Positions 21,277-29,973 of a stretch of DNA of 29,973 nt are shown here, in pieces. The notes beneath the pieces are model-generated. The model was not told the origin of the DNA. It saw only the letters and a program-made list of their open reading frames with translations, and did not search any database. Position 1 is the stretch's first letter; the number at the start of each line of letters is the position of its first letter. Origin of the DNA: a virus; the IMG/VR virus record IMGVR_UViG_3300037507_002193, positions 1 to 29,973 of that record. One strand, given 5' to 3'. The position numbers were made by a program, and so were the translations under genes.

Positions 21277-21686
21277 CGGCGCGGCATTTGACCGTAAAAT
21301 CCGCCGGGCTGGCCTTCGGCGTCTCCCTGATATCGAGGCGGCATCTCACCATAAAAACCGCCCGGCTGACCTTCGGCATCCATCAGCATGTTTTTCTGGT
21401 GCCTAATTTCGGGGAGGTTTTTGTTTGCAGCGTACATGCCCATTCCTGCGCCAATACCATGCCCAGCTAAAGCGCCGGGCAAATATCCGCGCCCTAACAT
21501 AGCAGTTGCTGCGCCAGTAAATGGCGCAACCAATCCTCCTGGAAGAACGCCCCCAATTAGCCCGCCCGTCACCAAATCCAACGGGCTGACAGTCTCCTGC
21601 ACCGCCTGCCGCCTAAGCATCGCCTCTTGCTCTGGCGTTAGAGGTGCAAACTGGTTTGCCGGCCGTGCGTCGCTCAATCCGCCCAT
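21273..21686 (-). CDS. small virion protein with duplicated C-terminal peptide
   Basis: 137 aa. Residues about 38-90 form a Gly-rich hydrophobic stretch (DLVTGGLIGGVLPGGLVAPF, TGAATAMLGRGYLPGALAGH) that may insert in membrane. The C-terminus has a tandem copy of DAEGQPGGFYG-[EQ]-MP about 19 residues apart. Junctions: TAATG with the upstream gene and ATGA with the downstream one. Likely an internal virion protein; function unknown. Confidence 0.65.
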   Translation of the reverse strand: MGGLSDARPANQFAPLTPEQEAMLRRQAVQETVSPLDLVTGGLIGGVLPGGLVAPFTGAATAMLGRGYLPGALAGHGIGAGMGMYAANKNLPEIRHQKNMLMDAEGQPGGFYGEMPPRYQGDAEGQPGGFYGQMPRR

Positions 21687-23167
21687 TATCTGCCCCCTGT
21701 TAGCACTGCTGTATGATGCACGCCTTCAGCCCTGGTCCAGATCGAGCCCGCCGTGATCTGCATTCGAGCACGAACAAACCGCGCGTCTATGCGCTGCGGA
21801 CAATAGCCCACGCGGTTCATGGCCGTGGGCTGAGTGTAGGCGATGGCCGCACCCGGCAAAGCACGCCGGTATCCAACCGACATCGACACGGCCGAGCTGG
21901 AAAAGTCGCCGACCGGCCATAGCTCAGTCACAAGCGCCCGCTGCCCTGCCGCCGGCTCGAACTCGCCTGTTTCGATGGTGGCTTGCCGGGTTGCCCCGCT
22001 GAACGTGCCGATGTGATGCGTTAGCAGTTCGACGCCGGTAAGTAACCGCCGCTTTTCGTCAAACACGTTGCTGTCGATGCTGATCGGATCAAGATTGCTG
22101 CTGTCGAGATCGTCTGACGTTTCATAGGTGTGGAAGTTGTCCACCGTCAGAGCCTCAACCGGCATATCCGTCAGCCACTCGAGGTCAACCTCATCATGCG
22201 TCCAGCGGCCATCCGTCAGCGAATAGATCAGCAGTTCGGAAATGTTCGTTGCCGATCCAGCCGGGATGCCGAACACAACAAACTTGTTGATAGTGTCGAC
22301 GCCAACACAAACCTTGTGGCGGTAACCGTAATTGAGCCGCCGCTGAAAATAGGCGTCCACCTTGCCTGAGCCGATCGGCGTTGAAGCGTTACCATCGAAC
22401 ACATAAAACCCATCGTCGGCCGCGAAGAAAATCGAGCCGCCAAACCGGGCTGCTGCGTTGGGACCGATAGCACCGCGCTTGGTCTCGACTGCATCTTGCC
22501 CAAAATCCCAGATCACTGGAGGGCCTGCGTAGATCGCGCGACGAATGGCGCGCTCCTGGAAAATCGCCGCGTACTGCCCGCCGACGATCGTTTGAATCTT
22601 GCCCTGCGACTGGTCAAGCTGTTGATTGCCCGCCTGTGTCGTAGCCGATGGCGTCCAGCTCGTGATGTTGTTGAACGCACTCCAGTGAACCGTAAAATCC
22701 TTACCGAGCATCAGGAAGTCGTTGATACGAGCAACGGAGGTCGCGCCGCTCGGCGGTGACCCAGCCAAGTTGGCGAAATCAGTAGACACTCCCATCTGAT
22801 AAACCTGCGGCGCCTCGCCGGCAGCGACCGCCACGACATAGTCGCCAAACTGCTCAAATCCCCACCATTCATCGCTACCGACCGTGTACCCGCCCGACTT
22901 GCTGACATCCGTAGCGGCACGAGACACGAGCGTATAGAGCTTTGCCCCATCACCCGCGAAGATCTGGCCGTTGCCGCCGCTATCATAGACGCCCTTAATC
23001 CCAAGGCAGACTGCATCCGTACCAGCGGAGCTGCCGTTGTAGTCGGAAAACGCCTTGAACGGCGCATAAGAGCCGGCAATCGACACGACGCCTTTCGCCT
23101 CGAGCGCTCCATTCTTGCGGTCGGGAACGTCGGGCGTCCACTCTTGAAATTGGATGGTGCTGGGCAT
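21686..23167 (-). CDS. tail/portal-side stabiliser-like protein (beta-propeller)
   Basis: 493 aa from ATG 23167 (TGATG junction; TTG 23170 not used). Repeated strand motifs with aromatic ends (GDGAKLYTLVSRAATDVSKS, WWGFEQFGDYVVAVAAGEAP, FFAADDGFYVFDGNASTPIG, ELLIYSLTDGRWTHDEVDLE) indicate a beta-propeller like the P22 gp10-type packaged-DNA stabilisation or nozzle proteins. Placed after the adaptor as in short-tailed phages. It closes the portal channel and continues the tail tube. Family assignment is by fold pattern. Confidence 0.75.
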   Translation of the reverse strand: MPSTIQFQEWTPDVPDRKNGALEAKGVVSIAGSYAPFKAFSDYNGSSAGTDAVCLGIKGVYDSGGNGQIFAGDGAKLYTLVSRAATDVSKSGGYTVGSDEWWGFEQFGDYVVAVAAGEAPQVYQMGVSTDFANLAGSPPSGATSVARINDFLMLGKDFTVHWSAFNNITSWTPSATTQAGNQQLDQSQGKIQTIVGGQYAAIFQERAIRRAIYAGPPVIWDFGQDAVETKRGAIGPNAAARFGGSIFFAADDGFYVFDGNASTPIGSGKVDAYFQRRLNYGYRHKVCVGVDTINKFVVFGIPAGSATNISELLIYSLTDGRWTHDEVDLEWLTDMPVEALTVDNFHTYETSDDLDSSNLDPISIDSNVFDEKRRLLTGVELLTHHIGTFSGATRQATIETGEFEPAAGQRALVTELWPVGDFSSSAVSMSVGYRRALPGAAIAYTQPTAMNRVGYCPQRIDARFVRARMQITAGSIWTRAEGVHHTAVLTGGR

Positions 23168-24711
23168 CAATATGCCTGCTCGTTTTCGTCTGACATCAGC
23201 GCGCCGACGCCAAGGCCAAGCCCTAGCGGGAGCGTAAGCGTCTTATTGTTGAACACCAAAGCCGCCTCAGCGGCCGTTGGCAATCTGCCGTGTGCAGCAA
23301 TAAATTTATCTAACACATCATTTGTTGCCGCTACACGCGCGGGCGTTACTGGCGCTTTAATACCTTGATCAAGCAGGCTTTGTTTTATTGCGCTCGCGCC
23401 CTCCCGAGGCGGTAGTCCTTGCCCTCGCAGGGCTCTGTCTGCTATGATTGCATTCTGGACCGCGCTTCGCGCTTGATTTGGGATTGCTGGATATGCACCG
23501 AATGCAGCAGGTAAAGACTGCGACTGTTCTGGCGGCGTTACGTCGAGTCGACGATCGACCGATGTCCGCTCTGGAACGTTTGTATTGGTGGGTGCGCGGG
23601 AAGCTCTCCTGAATGGTCTAGTCGAAATGCCGACAATTTCAGAGCCAGCCAGCCCGCCTAGAAGCCCTTCGGCAACGCCAAAGCCTGTCCGCTCCAGCAT
23701 CTTCGTTGTATCGTAGAACTCACCGGACGCGGCTTTTCTAGCCGGGTTCTCTCTTTCCAAACCCTGAGCGTAGTTCATCCACTCTTGCCGCCTAGGATGA
23801 TCAGGCGGCAACTCTCTGGCATATGCGGAAAACGCCTCCTTCTCCGGGTTCATGGCTGGCGCAAACATCAATTCATGTCCGAGCGGATAATTGGCAGCGA
23901 CACCGCCCGTTAACCCTCCAACGCCAATTGGCGCCGCGTACCTTGACACGTTCCCCGCGTGGCCTGCGGCCATCAGGCCGGCTCGCGTAAGTCCTCCCAT
24001 ACCTGCAGCAATGACGCCGGGTGCGATCACGCCGAGCTTGTCATAGACCTGACCCACCGAGGTCTCGGAAAATTTCTTCGGCTTGTCTGCAAGGATCGTG
24101 TCTCTGGCCGTTTCAGCACGCCGAACCGCCGCGTCATACTCTGATTGCCGCGATACGTTGCGAGCACCGGCGAAGTCGTCCGACAGCTTGCGAAGCTGCT
24201 CGACGCGACGCTCGACGGCTTGGCGATCGGCACGACCGCTATAGTTTGCCGACACTAGCCGCTGTTGCAGCGCGTTATATTCTTGGTTTTGCTCGTCGGA
24301 CAATCCCGGAAGCGTGACCTTGGCTGCTTGAGCTGGAGCGCCTTTTTTAGATTGAGCGTTGGCGTCGCTCATCAATGCGTCGGATGCTGCGGCAGTTCCC
24401 AACCCGCCAAGGGCTATCTTGCCGGCAGCGATCGGCCTAAACCCTGCCATCGCCGTCTGAACGCCTGCGTCTGTAAAATTGGCAATTGACGGGTTCAGGT
24501 ACGCCTCGCCGACCGACTGCACGGCTCGAACGGGCTGACCTAAGAACAACTCGCCGAGCATTTGCTCTAGCGCGGCGTTGTTCTGCTCGCTGATGGCACC
24601 TCGAGCCGCTATTGCCGCACGGTCATCTGCTGATAGCGTTGGGTCTCGCCCTGCCATCGCTCGCCGCGACATTGCAAGACGTTCTCTGTTGGTTGCATCG
24701 GATAATGGCAT
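23167..24711 (-). CDS. Ala/Gly-rich internal virion protein
   Basis: 514 aa from ATG 24711, which shares the TGATG junction with the adaptor gene; an ATG 12 nt upstream (24723) is possible. N-terminus helical and charged, central helices include a Gly-rich hydrophobic block (GVIAPGVIAAGMGGLTRAGL, then APIGVGGLTGGVAANYPLGH), and a second one near the C-terminus (LTLPLGLGLGVGALMSDENE). The pattern fits an ejected membrane-active protein. No enzyme motif. Confidence 0.7.
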   Translation of the reverse strand: MPLSDATNRERLAMSRRAMAGRDPTLSADDRAAIAARGAISEQNNAALEQMLGELFLGQPVRAVQSVGEAYLNPSIANFTDAGVQTAMAGFRPIAAGKIALGGLGTAAASDALMSDANAQSKKGAPAQAAKVTLPGLSDEQNQEYNALQQRLVSANYSGRADRQAVERRVEQLRKLSDDFAGARNVSRQSEYDAAVRRAETARDTILADKPKKFSETSVGQVYDKLGVIAPGVIAAGMGGLTRAGLMAAGHAGNVSRYAAPIGVGGLTGGVAANYPLGHELMFAPAMNPEKEAFSAYARELPPDHPRRQEWMNYAQGLERENPARKAASGEFYDTTKMLERTGFGVAEGLLGGLAGSEIVGISTRPFRRASRAPTNTNVPERTSVDRRLDVTPPEQSQSLPAAFGAYPAIPNQARSAVQNAIIADRALRGQGLPPREGASAIKQSLLDQGIKAPVTPARVAATNDVLDKFIAAHGRLPTAAEAALVFNNKTLTLPLGLGLGVGALMSDENEQAY

Positions 24712-25364
24712 CAGAGCACCCATGGGGCGATGCGCCCGGTTACGACCTTCGCCGCCATGCGCCGCTGCAGGGGCTCGAGGGCTTCACGGAGCGCGTCCTT
24801 GGCAAGCGCAACGCCGTCCATATCGCGCACGATGTCGCGATACAGGATCACCTTAGCCTGATTGCGAATCAGAGCTTCTCCCGTCGTCATCCATGCGTTG
24901 GACGCCGCGTCGCTCGACAGCGTGCCGAGCCGTGCAAGGCCCGACAGCGTGCATTGATAGGCTGCATCGGGGATGGGGTGCAGCCTCATCTGATCCCCGA
25001 ATATCGCGTAGGCGCTCGGCTGGCCGGTATAGAGCGAGCTGGGGCTCTGCTCCCGGTCAACGGCTTGCTGCGTCATCTCCCACAGCTGATAGGGCTGGTC
25101 GTTATAGGTCAGCGTAAAGCTGTCGATCTCGACCAGCGTCTCGTCAGTGTCGAGCGCGCTGCCGTCCGTGTTTGTCATTGACGAAAACGGGTAGTACTCG
25201 CCACCGTCGGAGGTGTAGAGCGTATACCGTTTTTCGTTGAAGTGAAAACGCGTCGGAGTCCAGATCGCAATTGCCGTGGTAATGGCGTTTGCGATCTGGC
25301 TCGAGAGGTCATCGCGGACGATTTCGTCCGCGATGCGCGTTTTCATGGTGCCCAGAGTGGACAT
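24711..25364 (-). CDS. head-tail adaptor protein (SU10-adaptor type)
   Basis: 217 aa. Helix-rich N-terminus (KTRIADEIVRDDLSSQIANA) then the conserved block TPTRFHFNEKRYTLYTSDGG and a beta region (DSFTLTYNDQPYQLWEMTQQ, PSAYAIFGDQMRLHPIPDAA), which match phage adaptor proteins that attach under the portal. Starts in a TGATG junction with the small head gene. Placement between capsid and propeller supports the call. Confidence 0.75.
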   Translation of the reverse strand: MSTLGTMKTRIADEIVRDDLSSQIANAITTAIAIWTPTRFHFNEKRYTLYTSDGGEYYPFSSMTNTDGSALDTDETLVEIDSFTLTYNDQPYQLWEMTQQAVDREQSPSSLYTGQPSAYAIFGDQMRLHPIPDAAYQCTLSGLARLGTLSSDAASNAWMTTGEALIRNQAKVILYRDIVRDMDGVALAKDALREALEPLQRRMAAKVVTGRIAPWVL

Positions 25365-25762
25365 CAGGCGTAGGCATCCGGATCGAGGATGAACTCGACC
25401 CAGGCGCGGCCGACGCCGGCCGAGGCCGCCGTTCCGGTCAGGTCAACAACGCAGACAATCTGCGTATCAGACGTGAACGGGCCGGCGTCGTTGGTCGTCG
25501 CCATTTCATCGGCAGAAATCACGCCGATGGTGCCGAGCGCCAGATCGGTAGCAAACCCATCCGGGTCAGCCGCCGTGCCGATGTCGAGCACGTTGGTCGA
25601 TCCGGCGTTAAACGCGGTCGATACCACCACCCCGCCGCGAATGACCGTGGCGCCTACAGGTGCCCAGCCAAGTTCGAGCGTCGAGCCATCGTCGGCGAAA
25701 GTGAAGTCTCTCGACAGCACGTGCGCCACAGGAAGGCGAAGATTAGTTCCACCAGTAGACAT
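25364..25762 (-). CDS. small head or decoration protein
   Basis: 132 aa, Thr/Gly/Ala-rich and beta: SRDFTFADDGSTLELGWAPV, VIRGGVVVSTAFNAGSTNVL, VCVVDLTGTAASAGVGRAWV. Its position right after the capsid gene suggests a capsid-stabilising or decorating protein. ATG 25762 has a very strong AAGGAGGG 8 nt upstream, consistent with high expression. No family name certain. Confidence 0.7.
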   Translation of the reverse strand: MSTGGTNLRLPVAHVLSRDFTFADDGSTLELGWAPVGATVIRGGVVVSTAFNAGSTNVLDIGTAADPDGFATDLALGTIGVISADEMATTNDAGPFTSDTQIVCVVDLTGTAASAGVGRAWVEFILDPDAYA

Positions 25763-25775
25763 GTTTTCGCCCTCC

Positions 25776-26840
25776 TTAGTGCGCCGCAGCGTAGCTGGTC
25801 ATCGTGATCGTTCCGAAGTCGACGCTGTTGAACACCGACTTCTTCAGACCGCCAATGCAGCCGGCCTTGACGCCGAGTTGATTGCCGTAGTCGAAAAGCT
25901 CCTCGTACCAGTCGAACTCCTTAAACGAGTGCCCCTGGCCGAACCCCATCACAGCACTCTGAGCGCCGCACAGAACAGCGCGCCGCGTGCTCGTCTGGGC
26001 TGCGCCCGTGCTGGAATGCACGCCATTCGTCACCCGCGTGGACTCGTGAAGAATGACGTTGTTGTACATCCCGAGCGCCCCGGTGAAGATCGGGTTTTCG
26101 GCCAGCTTGCCGCCGCTCATGGCCGCCTTCTGGATGTCGAGCCACTGACCGGTGCTGGTCGACGTGCGCAGATCATAGACCTGATACGGGTGCAGAAAGC
26201 AGACATAGTGCTTGCCGCCCATGATGTTGATCGGACGGATCAGCGGCGTTGCGGTCTTCGCCGCTTCCACCGCCTTATCGAGCATCGCAAGCGTCATCAC
26301 CTTGGTGCTGTCCGCCTGCACGGTCTCGTCAGCCGATCCCGTCGCGAACACCTTGCGATTGGCGCTCGGAGCCGTCACCGTGTTGTTGCCGGTGTAACGG
26401 CTATCGGTCTGGACTGTGTAGCCGCAAACCTGATTGAAAAACCAAGTGTCCATACGATCCGACCACCAGTCCCGAAGGCCCGACATGGCCTCTTCGCGCA
26501 CCGAGAACGGGATGCGCTGCTCGCTCATCTTGCCAGAGCTGCGAACAGCGTGGCGAAGCTGATTGATCAAGAAGTCGTCGGTGTAGGTGGTCAACGCCTC
26601 CTCATTGCCCTCAAGCGTTCCGTCACCCTGAACGCCCGCGCCGTCAAGCTGCATGCGCAGCGTCACGCGGACACGATCGCCGGGGCCCTTCTTGGTGTCG
26701 TTCCTGATCTGGATGACGCTGTCGTCGCTCTCACCAACGAACTTCTGGATATAGGTCGCTTTCAGCGCTTCACGAGCAAGCCGGCGCGACCACAGCTTGA
26801 CCGCCTCGTTGGCGTTCACGCCGTAGTTTGTGACTGCCAT
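25776..26840 (-). CDS. major capsid protein, N4-gp56 family
   Basis: 354 aa. HK97-fold family with signature pieces: ALKATYIQKFVGESDDSVIQ, GPGDRVRVTLRMQLDGAGVQ, RIPFSVREEAMSGLRDWWSD, FFNQVCGYTVQTDSRYTGNN, INIMGGKHYVCFLHPYQVYD and a C-terminal FDWYEELFDYGNQLGVKAGC. This matches the N4 gp56-type capsid domain. Ribosome binding site AAAGGA lies 9 nt upstream. A 144-nt untranslated stretch separates it from the scaffold gene, the largest late-operon gap in the head module, so it may have its own expression control. Confidence 0.88.
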   Translation of the reverse strand: MAVTNYGVNANEAVKLWSRRLAREALKATYIQKFVGESDDSVIQIRNDTKKGPGDRVRVTLRMQLDGAGVQGDGTLEGNEEALTTYTDDFLINQLRHAVRSSGKMSEQRIPFSVREEAMSGLRDWWSDRMDTWFFNQVCGYTVQTDSRYTGNNTVTAPSANRKVFATGSADETVQADSTKVMTLAMLDKAVEAAKTATPLIRPINIMGGKHYVCFLHPYQVYDLRTSTSTGQWLDIQKAAMSGGKLAENPIFTGALGMYNNVILHESTRVTNGVHSSTGAAQTSTRRAVLCGAQSAVMGFGQGHSFKEFDWYEELFDYGNQLGVKAGCIGGLKKSVFNSVDFGTITMTSYAAAH

Positions 26841-26984
26841 GGTATGGCGTCCTTTCTAGTATGGCTGTTAAGATAGTGCGCGGGTGCTCTGCTCTTGACG
26901 CCGGCAGGCTGGCGAGGCGGATTGCGGCTCCGTTCGGCCGAGGTACGCACGCTACGGGTACGGGATGGCAGGTTGCGGCCCTGC
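26841..26984 (-). other. untranslated leader between scaffold and capsid genes
   Basis: Contains short hairpins on the minus strand (GCAGG/CCTGC with a 7-nt loop just after the scaffold stop) and a strong ribosome binding site at its end. I see no clear -35/-10 pair. It likely shapes mRNA stability or capsid translation. Confidence 0.3.
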
Positions 26985-27962
26985 TTAGCCGAGTAGTCCC
27001 ATTTTCTGCATCCGGCGGAATTCCTTATCGGCCCTATCCGGGTCTTCGAGGTACAGCTCCGCCAAATCTTCCGGCGTCATCGCGTTGTTAGACTGCGACC
27101 CGCCTCCCGAAAGCGACTTGGCTGCCGCTTGGCCTGCCTTCGCCGCTTGAATTGGTGTAGATTGTGCCGTGGCCTTCTTAAGCGATGGCACAGCCGGCTT
27201 GCTCTGATATCCGCGTTGGACGGCGAGATTGTAGTACAGCTGCGCCGGACTGAGACCCATCTGCAGCGCTTGACGCGCGACGTTGATCCGATCGCTGTTG
27301 AGCATGGCCAGCCGCATGTCCGCCGCGCTTCTGAACCCGTTCTGCGCCGCGTAGGCTGAGCCGCGCTCGTCATCCGGCACCATCGCCTGCAATTCGCGCA
27401 CCCTCGACTCCTCGAGGAATGTCACGGCGGGATCATAGTCCGGGTTGGCCTGCCGCATTTCCGTTTCGGAGCGCTCGACCGCGCCCCAAAACTGCTGCTC
27501 CACTTGAGCATGCTGCACCTGCTGCACAGACTGCTGTGCGCCCGTACGAAGCTGTGCATTCTCCTGGCGAAGCTGCTCGATCTGGTGGTTGAAATACCCA
27601 ATCGGGTCTTCCTCGATCGTCGGCACCTTGATTTCAGGTTGAGCCGCTTGCTGCCGCGCCGTGGCCACGGCGCGAAGCACCGTTTCCATTTGCTGAATGC
27701 GCTCGGCCAGATGCTTCCGCGTGCCGCGCTCCTCGCCGAGCGCGCCCTGCAGCTGCCTATAGCGTTTGTCCAGCTCCTCGTAAGGAACAGGCGCCTTGTC
27801 GTCCTTTGCCGGTTCTTCCTTAATTGGCGCGTCGGGATCTGCCGACGCCTCCTCGACCTGCTCCTCGCCTTCCTCCGGCGCCACGTCCTTTTCAAGCTCA
27901 GCCCACGCGGCTGCCTCGGTCTGGTCCATTGGCTCTACTACAGTTTCAGTGCGATCGCTCAT
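26985..27962 (-). CDS. scaffolding protein
   Basis: 325 aa. Acidic N-terminus (VEPMDQTEAAAWAELEKDVA), a long Gln/Glu-rich coiled coil (about 60-160, RQLQGALGEERGTRKHLAER, QIEQLRQENAQLRTGAQQSV) and a basic C-terminal helix (LEDPDRADKEFRRMQKMGLL) that probably binds the capsid. Length, composition and place between portal and capsid fit a P22-like scaffold. The start overlaps the portal stop (ATGA). Confidence 0.85.
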   Translation of the reverse strand: MSDRTETVVEPMDQTEAAAWAELEKDVAPEEGEEQVEEASADPDAPIKEEPAKDDKAPVPYEELDKRYRQLQGALGEERGTRKHLAERIQQMETVLRAVATARQQAAQPEIKVPTIEEDPIGYFNHQIEQLRQENAQLRTGAQQSVQQVQHAQVEQQFWGAVERSETEMRQANPDYDPAVTFLEESRVRELQAMVPDDERGSAYAAQNGFRSAADMRLAMLNSDRINVARQALQMGLSPAQLYYNLAVQRGYQSKPAVPSLKKATAQSTPIQAAKAGQAAAKSLSGGGSQSNNAMTPEDLAELYLEDPDRADKEFRRMQKMGLLG

Positions 27963-29890
27963 CTACCACCTGGGAATAATTGAGGTTCGAGTGTCTGCTG
28001 ATAGGCTTGCTTCGTGGCCTGCACCGCGCGGGCCTGATTAAGCACGGCCTGGCTCTCATCCTTGGCCGCTGCTGCCGCTTCCTTCCGCATCGCCAACTGT
28101 TGGCCCGCCATCTGCATCTGCTGCTGTTCCGGGTCAGGCTGTGCGGCTTGCGCCAGCGCTTGGCCGATCTTGCCCGATACGCTCGACGGCAGCGGCGAAT
28201 AACGCAGGAACTCTTGCCAGACTTCCATAGGAACAGGCTGCTTTTGCAAGATCGGGAGCATTTGCGTGAGCATGCCCCACACGGCTTCCTTCTGATTGGC
28301 CGACATCGGCGCTTCGTCAACGATCACGTCATAGCTGGCCGTGTCGCGCTGGCGGACCAATGGCACGTACTGCTCGCCGCCGTTCTGGCCGCTGATGCGC
28401 ACAAGCCGGCCGTCGCTGATATACTCCTGTATATAGTGGAGCATCACGCGGCCCTGCATCTTGCGATAGCGGCGCAGGCTGTCAAAGAACACGGCGAGGA
28501 TGGCGTATCCGGCCTGTTTGCGCTGCGCCTCGAGCACGCCGGCCTGCTCTTTCTGCACGAGACCCAGAAGCTCAAGGTTGATGCCCGTCACCTGGGGCAT
28601 AGAGTTAACCGCAAACTCAAGCAGCCGATCGAGTCCTTGCGGGTAATTCTTGGCCTCGCGCTCCTGCACCCGAGCGAGGCCGCCGTGCTTAAGCTCAATG
28701 GCGCCGTCCGGCTTGGCCCATTCCTCCAGCGCCTTGCGCGGGTTTTCGAATGCTTCCTTTTCGTACAGCAGGCCGCCCTTTGCCGACGTGTTGAGGATGT
28801 GCAGAATTTGGGACAACCACTTGTTGGCCCACATCTGCGGGTCCATCATGGCGCGTACTATTCCGTACCACGTGCTTGAATTTCGATCGCGCTTGCCCGT
28901 GATGCAGTTCAACGTGAACCGATCACACGACACTCGCGACTTCGGCTCCAGCAGCGCATCGCCGCAGACAAACGCCTGATAATACCGGCGCGTCTTGACC
29001 TTGACGGCCTGTGGCGGCTGCATCCCAACCTGAATGTACTGCATCACGATCTGGCGGAACTCGTCCGCGTCCATCGTCGCAGATTGGCCCGTCGCATCGT
29101 CCTGTATGCGATAGGCGTCCTCAAGCTCATACCACTGGAAATGCTTGATGTAGACCTTGCCCTTGTGCCTATCCTCGCCGGTCGTTTCTTTGTCGCCGGT
29201 TTCGTAGTCGTCACCGGGTCCGGTCGATCCGCTCGCCGTCGACAACTCGCCGTCGTCGCTACTTTGAGTGATCTTCTCGCGCCATTCCTTTGGCAGCTCG
29301 CTCTTGTCGCGGTAGCGCGCACGGTAGCAATAGCGCATGTCAGCCAGATTGCGCTTACGGGCGGACGGATCACCCCACATCTCGAACGGATCGACGCGAT
29401 CAATGCGGATCGTGCCTTCCGCGTCGATCTCGTAATCCATGCGGGTCTCGGTCCAGCCCATACCGCACGTGATCACGTCGGAAAATGCGTCACTCTCCTC
29501 GTCCTCAGCGTCGCACAGATCGCGCGCCCAATCTGCGGCCGAGCTAATCAGCTCGTTGACCTGTACGTCTCCGACCTCGCGCGGCACATAGCGGACCTCT
29601 TGCCGGTTGAGGATTTCCGCGCCGAGAACGGCATCGACCATAGGGCCGGTGCGGTTAAACACGATCGGCGTGCGCATCTGCTCTAGCAGTACCGCCTTAT
29701 CATCGCTGTTCCACTGATGCCCAGCGACGAAGTCATAACAGCGCCGCGCCTCTTGGCGCCATTGAGACCAGTGTTGGCGCGCCTGCTTTTCCCACGCGCC
29801 GAGCTTGCGCATAAGCGCCTCGTCGTCGGCTTCCGGGGTGTCGGCCTCGTCGTTTCCCTCGTCGTCGTAATCGTCGGTCATGCCGCCCAT
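27959..29890 (-). CDS. portal protein, P22 gp1-like
   Basis: 643 aa. Acidic N-terminus, then KQARQHWSQWRQEARRCYDF, AGHQWNSDDKAVLLEQMRTP and IVFNRTGPMVDAVLGAEILN, the family pattern of P22-type portals. A helical stem block (WADKW-like MMDPQMWANKWLSQILHILN) and a long Gln/Ala-rich C-terminal barrel helix follow. It forms the dodecameric DNA gate. ATG 29890 has GGAGG 6 nt upstream; ATG 29881 overlaps the preceding stop (ATGA) and is an alternative. Confidence 0.88.
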   Translation of the reverse strand: MGGMTDDYDDEGNDEADTPEADDEALMRKLGAWEKQARQHWSQWRQEARRCYDFVAGHQWNSDDKAVLLEQMRTPIVFNRTGPMVDAVLGAEILNRQEVRYVPREVGDVQVNELISSAADWARDLCDAEDEESDAFSDVITCGMGWTETRMDYEIDAEGTIRIDRVDPFEMWGDPSARKRNLADMRYCYRARYRDKSELPKEWREKITQSSDDGELSTASGSTGPGDDYETGDKETTGEDRHKGKVYIKHFQWYELEDAYRIQDDATGQSATMDADEFRQIVMQYIQVGMQPPQAVKVKTRRYYQAFVCGDALLEPKSRVSCDRFTLNCITGKRDRNSSTWYGIVRAMMDPQMWANKWLSQILHILNTSAKGGLLYEKEAFENPRKALEEWAKPDGAIELKHGGLARVQEREAKNYPQGLDRLLEFAVNSMPQVTGINLELLGLVQKEQAGVLEAQRKQAGYAILAVFFDSLRRYRKMQGRVMLHYIQEYISDGRLVRISGQNGGEQYVPLVRQRDTASYDVIVDEAPMSANQKEAVWGMLTQMLPILQKQPVPMEVWQEFLRYSPLPSSVSGKIGQALAQAAQPDPEQQQMQMAGQQLAMRKEAAAAAKDESQAVLNQARAVQATKQAYQQTLEPQLFPGGR

Positions 29891-29973
29891 GCGGAGCCTC
29901 CGGCACGTCGGCGGGTGTAGCGCGAACGCGGCTGCTCAATTGGATGCTTCGTGCCGGCATAGCGCAGCATCAT
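29878..29973 (-). CDS. 3' end of the gene upstream of portal (partial)
   Basis: The minus-strand frame from the right edge reads ...LRYAGTKHPIEQPRSRYTRR, RAGGSAWAA and TGA 29880-29878, sharing ATGA with the portal's second ATG. Basic tail. By synteny it could be the terminase large subunit end, or a 31-aa gene starting at the edge (ATGATG). Not decidable here. Confidence 0.45.
   Translation of the reverse strand: MMLRYAGTKHPIEQPRSRYTRRRAGGSAWAA

Noticed and set aside
25389-26876. 495-aa plus-strand frame opposite the capsid gene
   Set aside because: Antisense of the small head protein and the capsid, both of which have strong ribosome binding sites and family features.
27980-28879. 299-aa plus-strand frame opposite the portal gene
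   Set aside because: Antisense frame rich in Leu, Arg and His in GC-rich coding DNA; the portal frame is well supported.

Overview
The window is a GC-rich double-stranded DNA phage genome, or a prophage, of an alphaproteobacterial host. The host assignment is an inference from protein style: a Rhizobiales-like IS1-family transposase, a P63C protein, an H-NS-type protein and a GH24 endolysin. The virion genes indicate a short-tailed (podovirus-like) phage: a P22-type portal, scaffold, N4-gp56-type capsid, adaptor, tail-tube/stabiliser-like protein, large hydrophobic Ala/Gly-rich ejection-type proteins and a collar-domain tail fibre. The terminase lies beyond the right edge. No integrase is visible, but a repressor-like gene facing an early operon across three similar operator sites suggests a temperate phage.

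Layout. 1-255: a degenerate tRNA-like sequence inside a perfect 20-bp inverted repeat. 256-728: a small HTH repressor (minus strand) and the early promoter (plus strand), each with a 16-bp operator in its -35/-10 spacer and a third operator between them. The early transcript begins with a strong stem-loop next to the first ribosome binding site. 729-5362: rightward early operon with unknown genes, a RecT-type annealing protein, an H-NS-like silencer, a conserved unknown protein and an HNH nuclease. The gene at 3502-4215 is bracketed by two long arrays with a strict 5-base GGNNN rhythm.

5870-9542: a 3.67-kb segment bounded by 19-bp inverted repeats. It carries an IS1-family-like transposase, a Panacea-domain (PanA) antitoxin overlapping a two-helix membrane protein (a probable toxin), a P63C-domain protein under a symmetric array of four octamers, and two small unknown genes. 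I read it as a cargo-carrying IS1-type transposon that inserted where the early and late transcription units meet. A 3' gene fragment abuts its right end and the gene on its left looks truncated at its 5' end.

9775-29973: one leftward late operon of tightly coupled genes (ATGA, TGATG and TAATG junctions). In transcription order it encodes portal, scaffold, capsid, a small head protein, adaptor, ejection-type protein, stabiliser-like protein, small virion genes, a GNAT-like protein, further ejection and P5-like structural proteins, tail fibre, fibre accessory genes, endolysin with a C-terminal membrane anchor, nested Rz/Rz1-type spanins and a small membrane protein.

The most novel points are the cargo transposon with its predicted PanAT pair and palindromic control region, the phased pentamer arrays, and the three-operator switch with a probably leaderless repressor.
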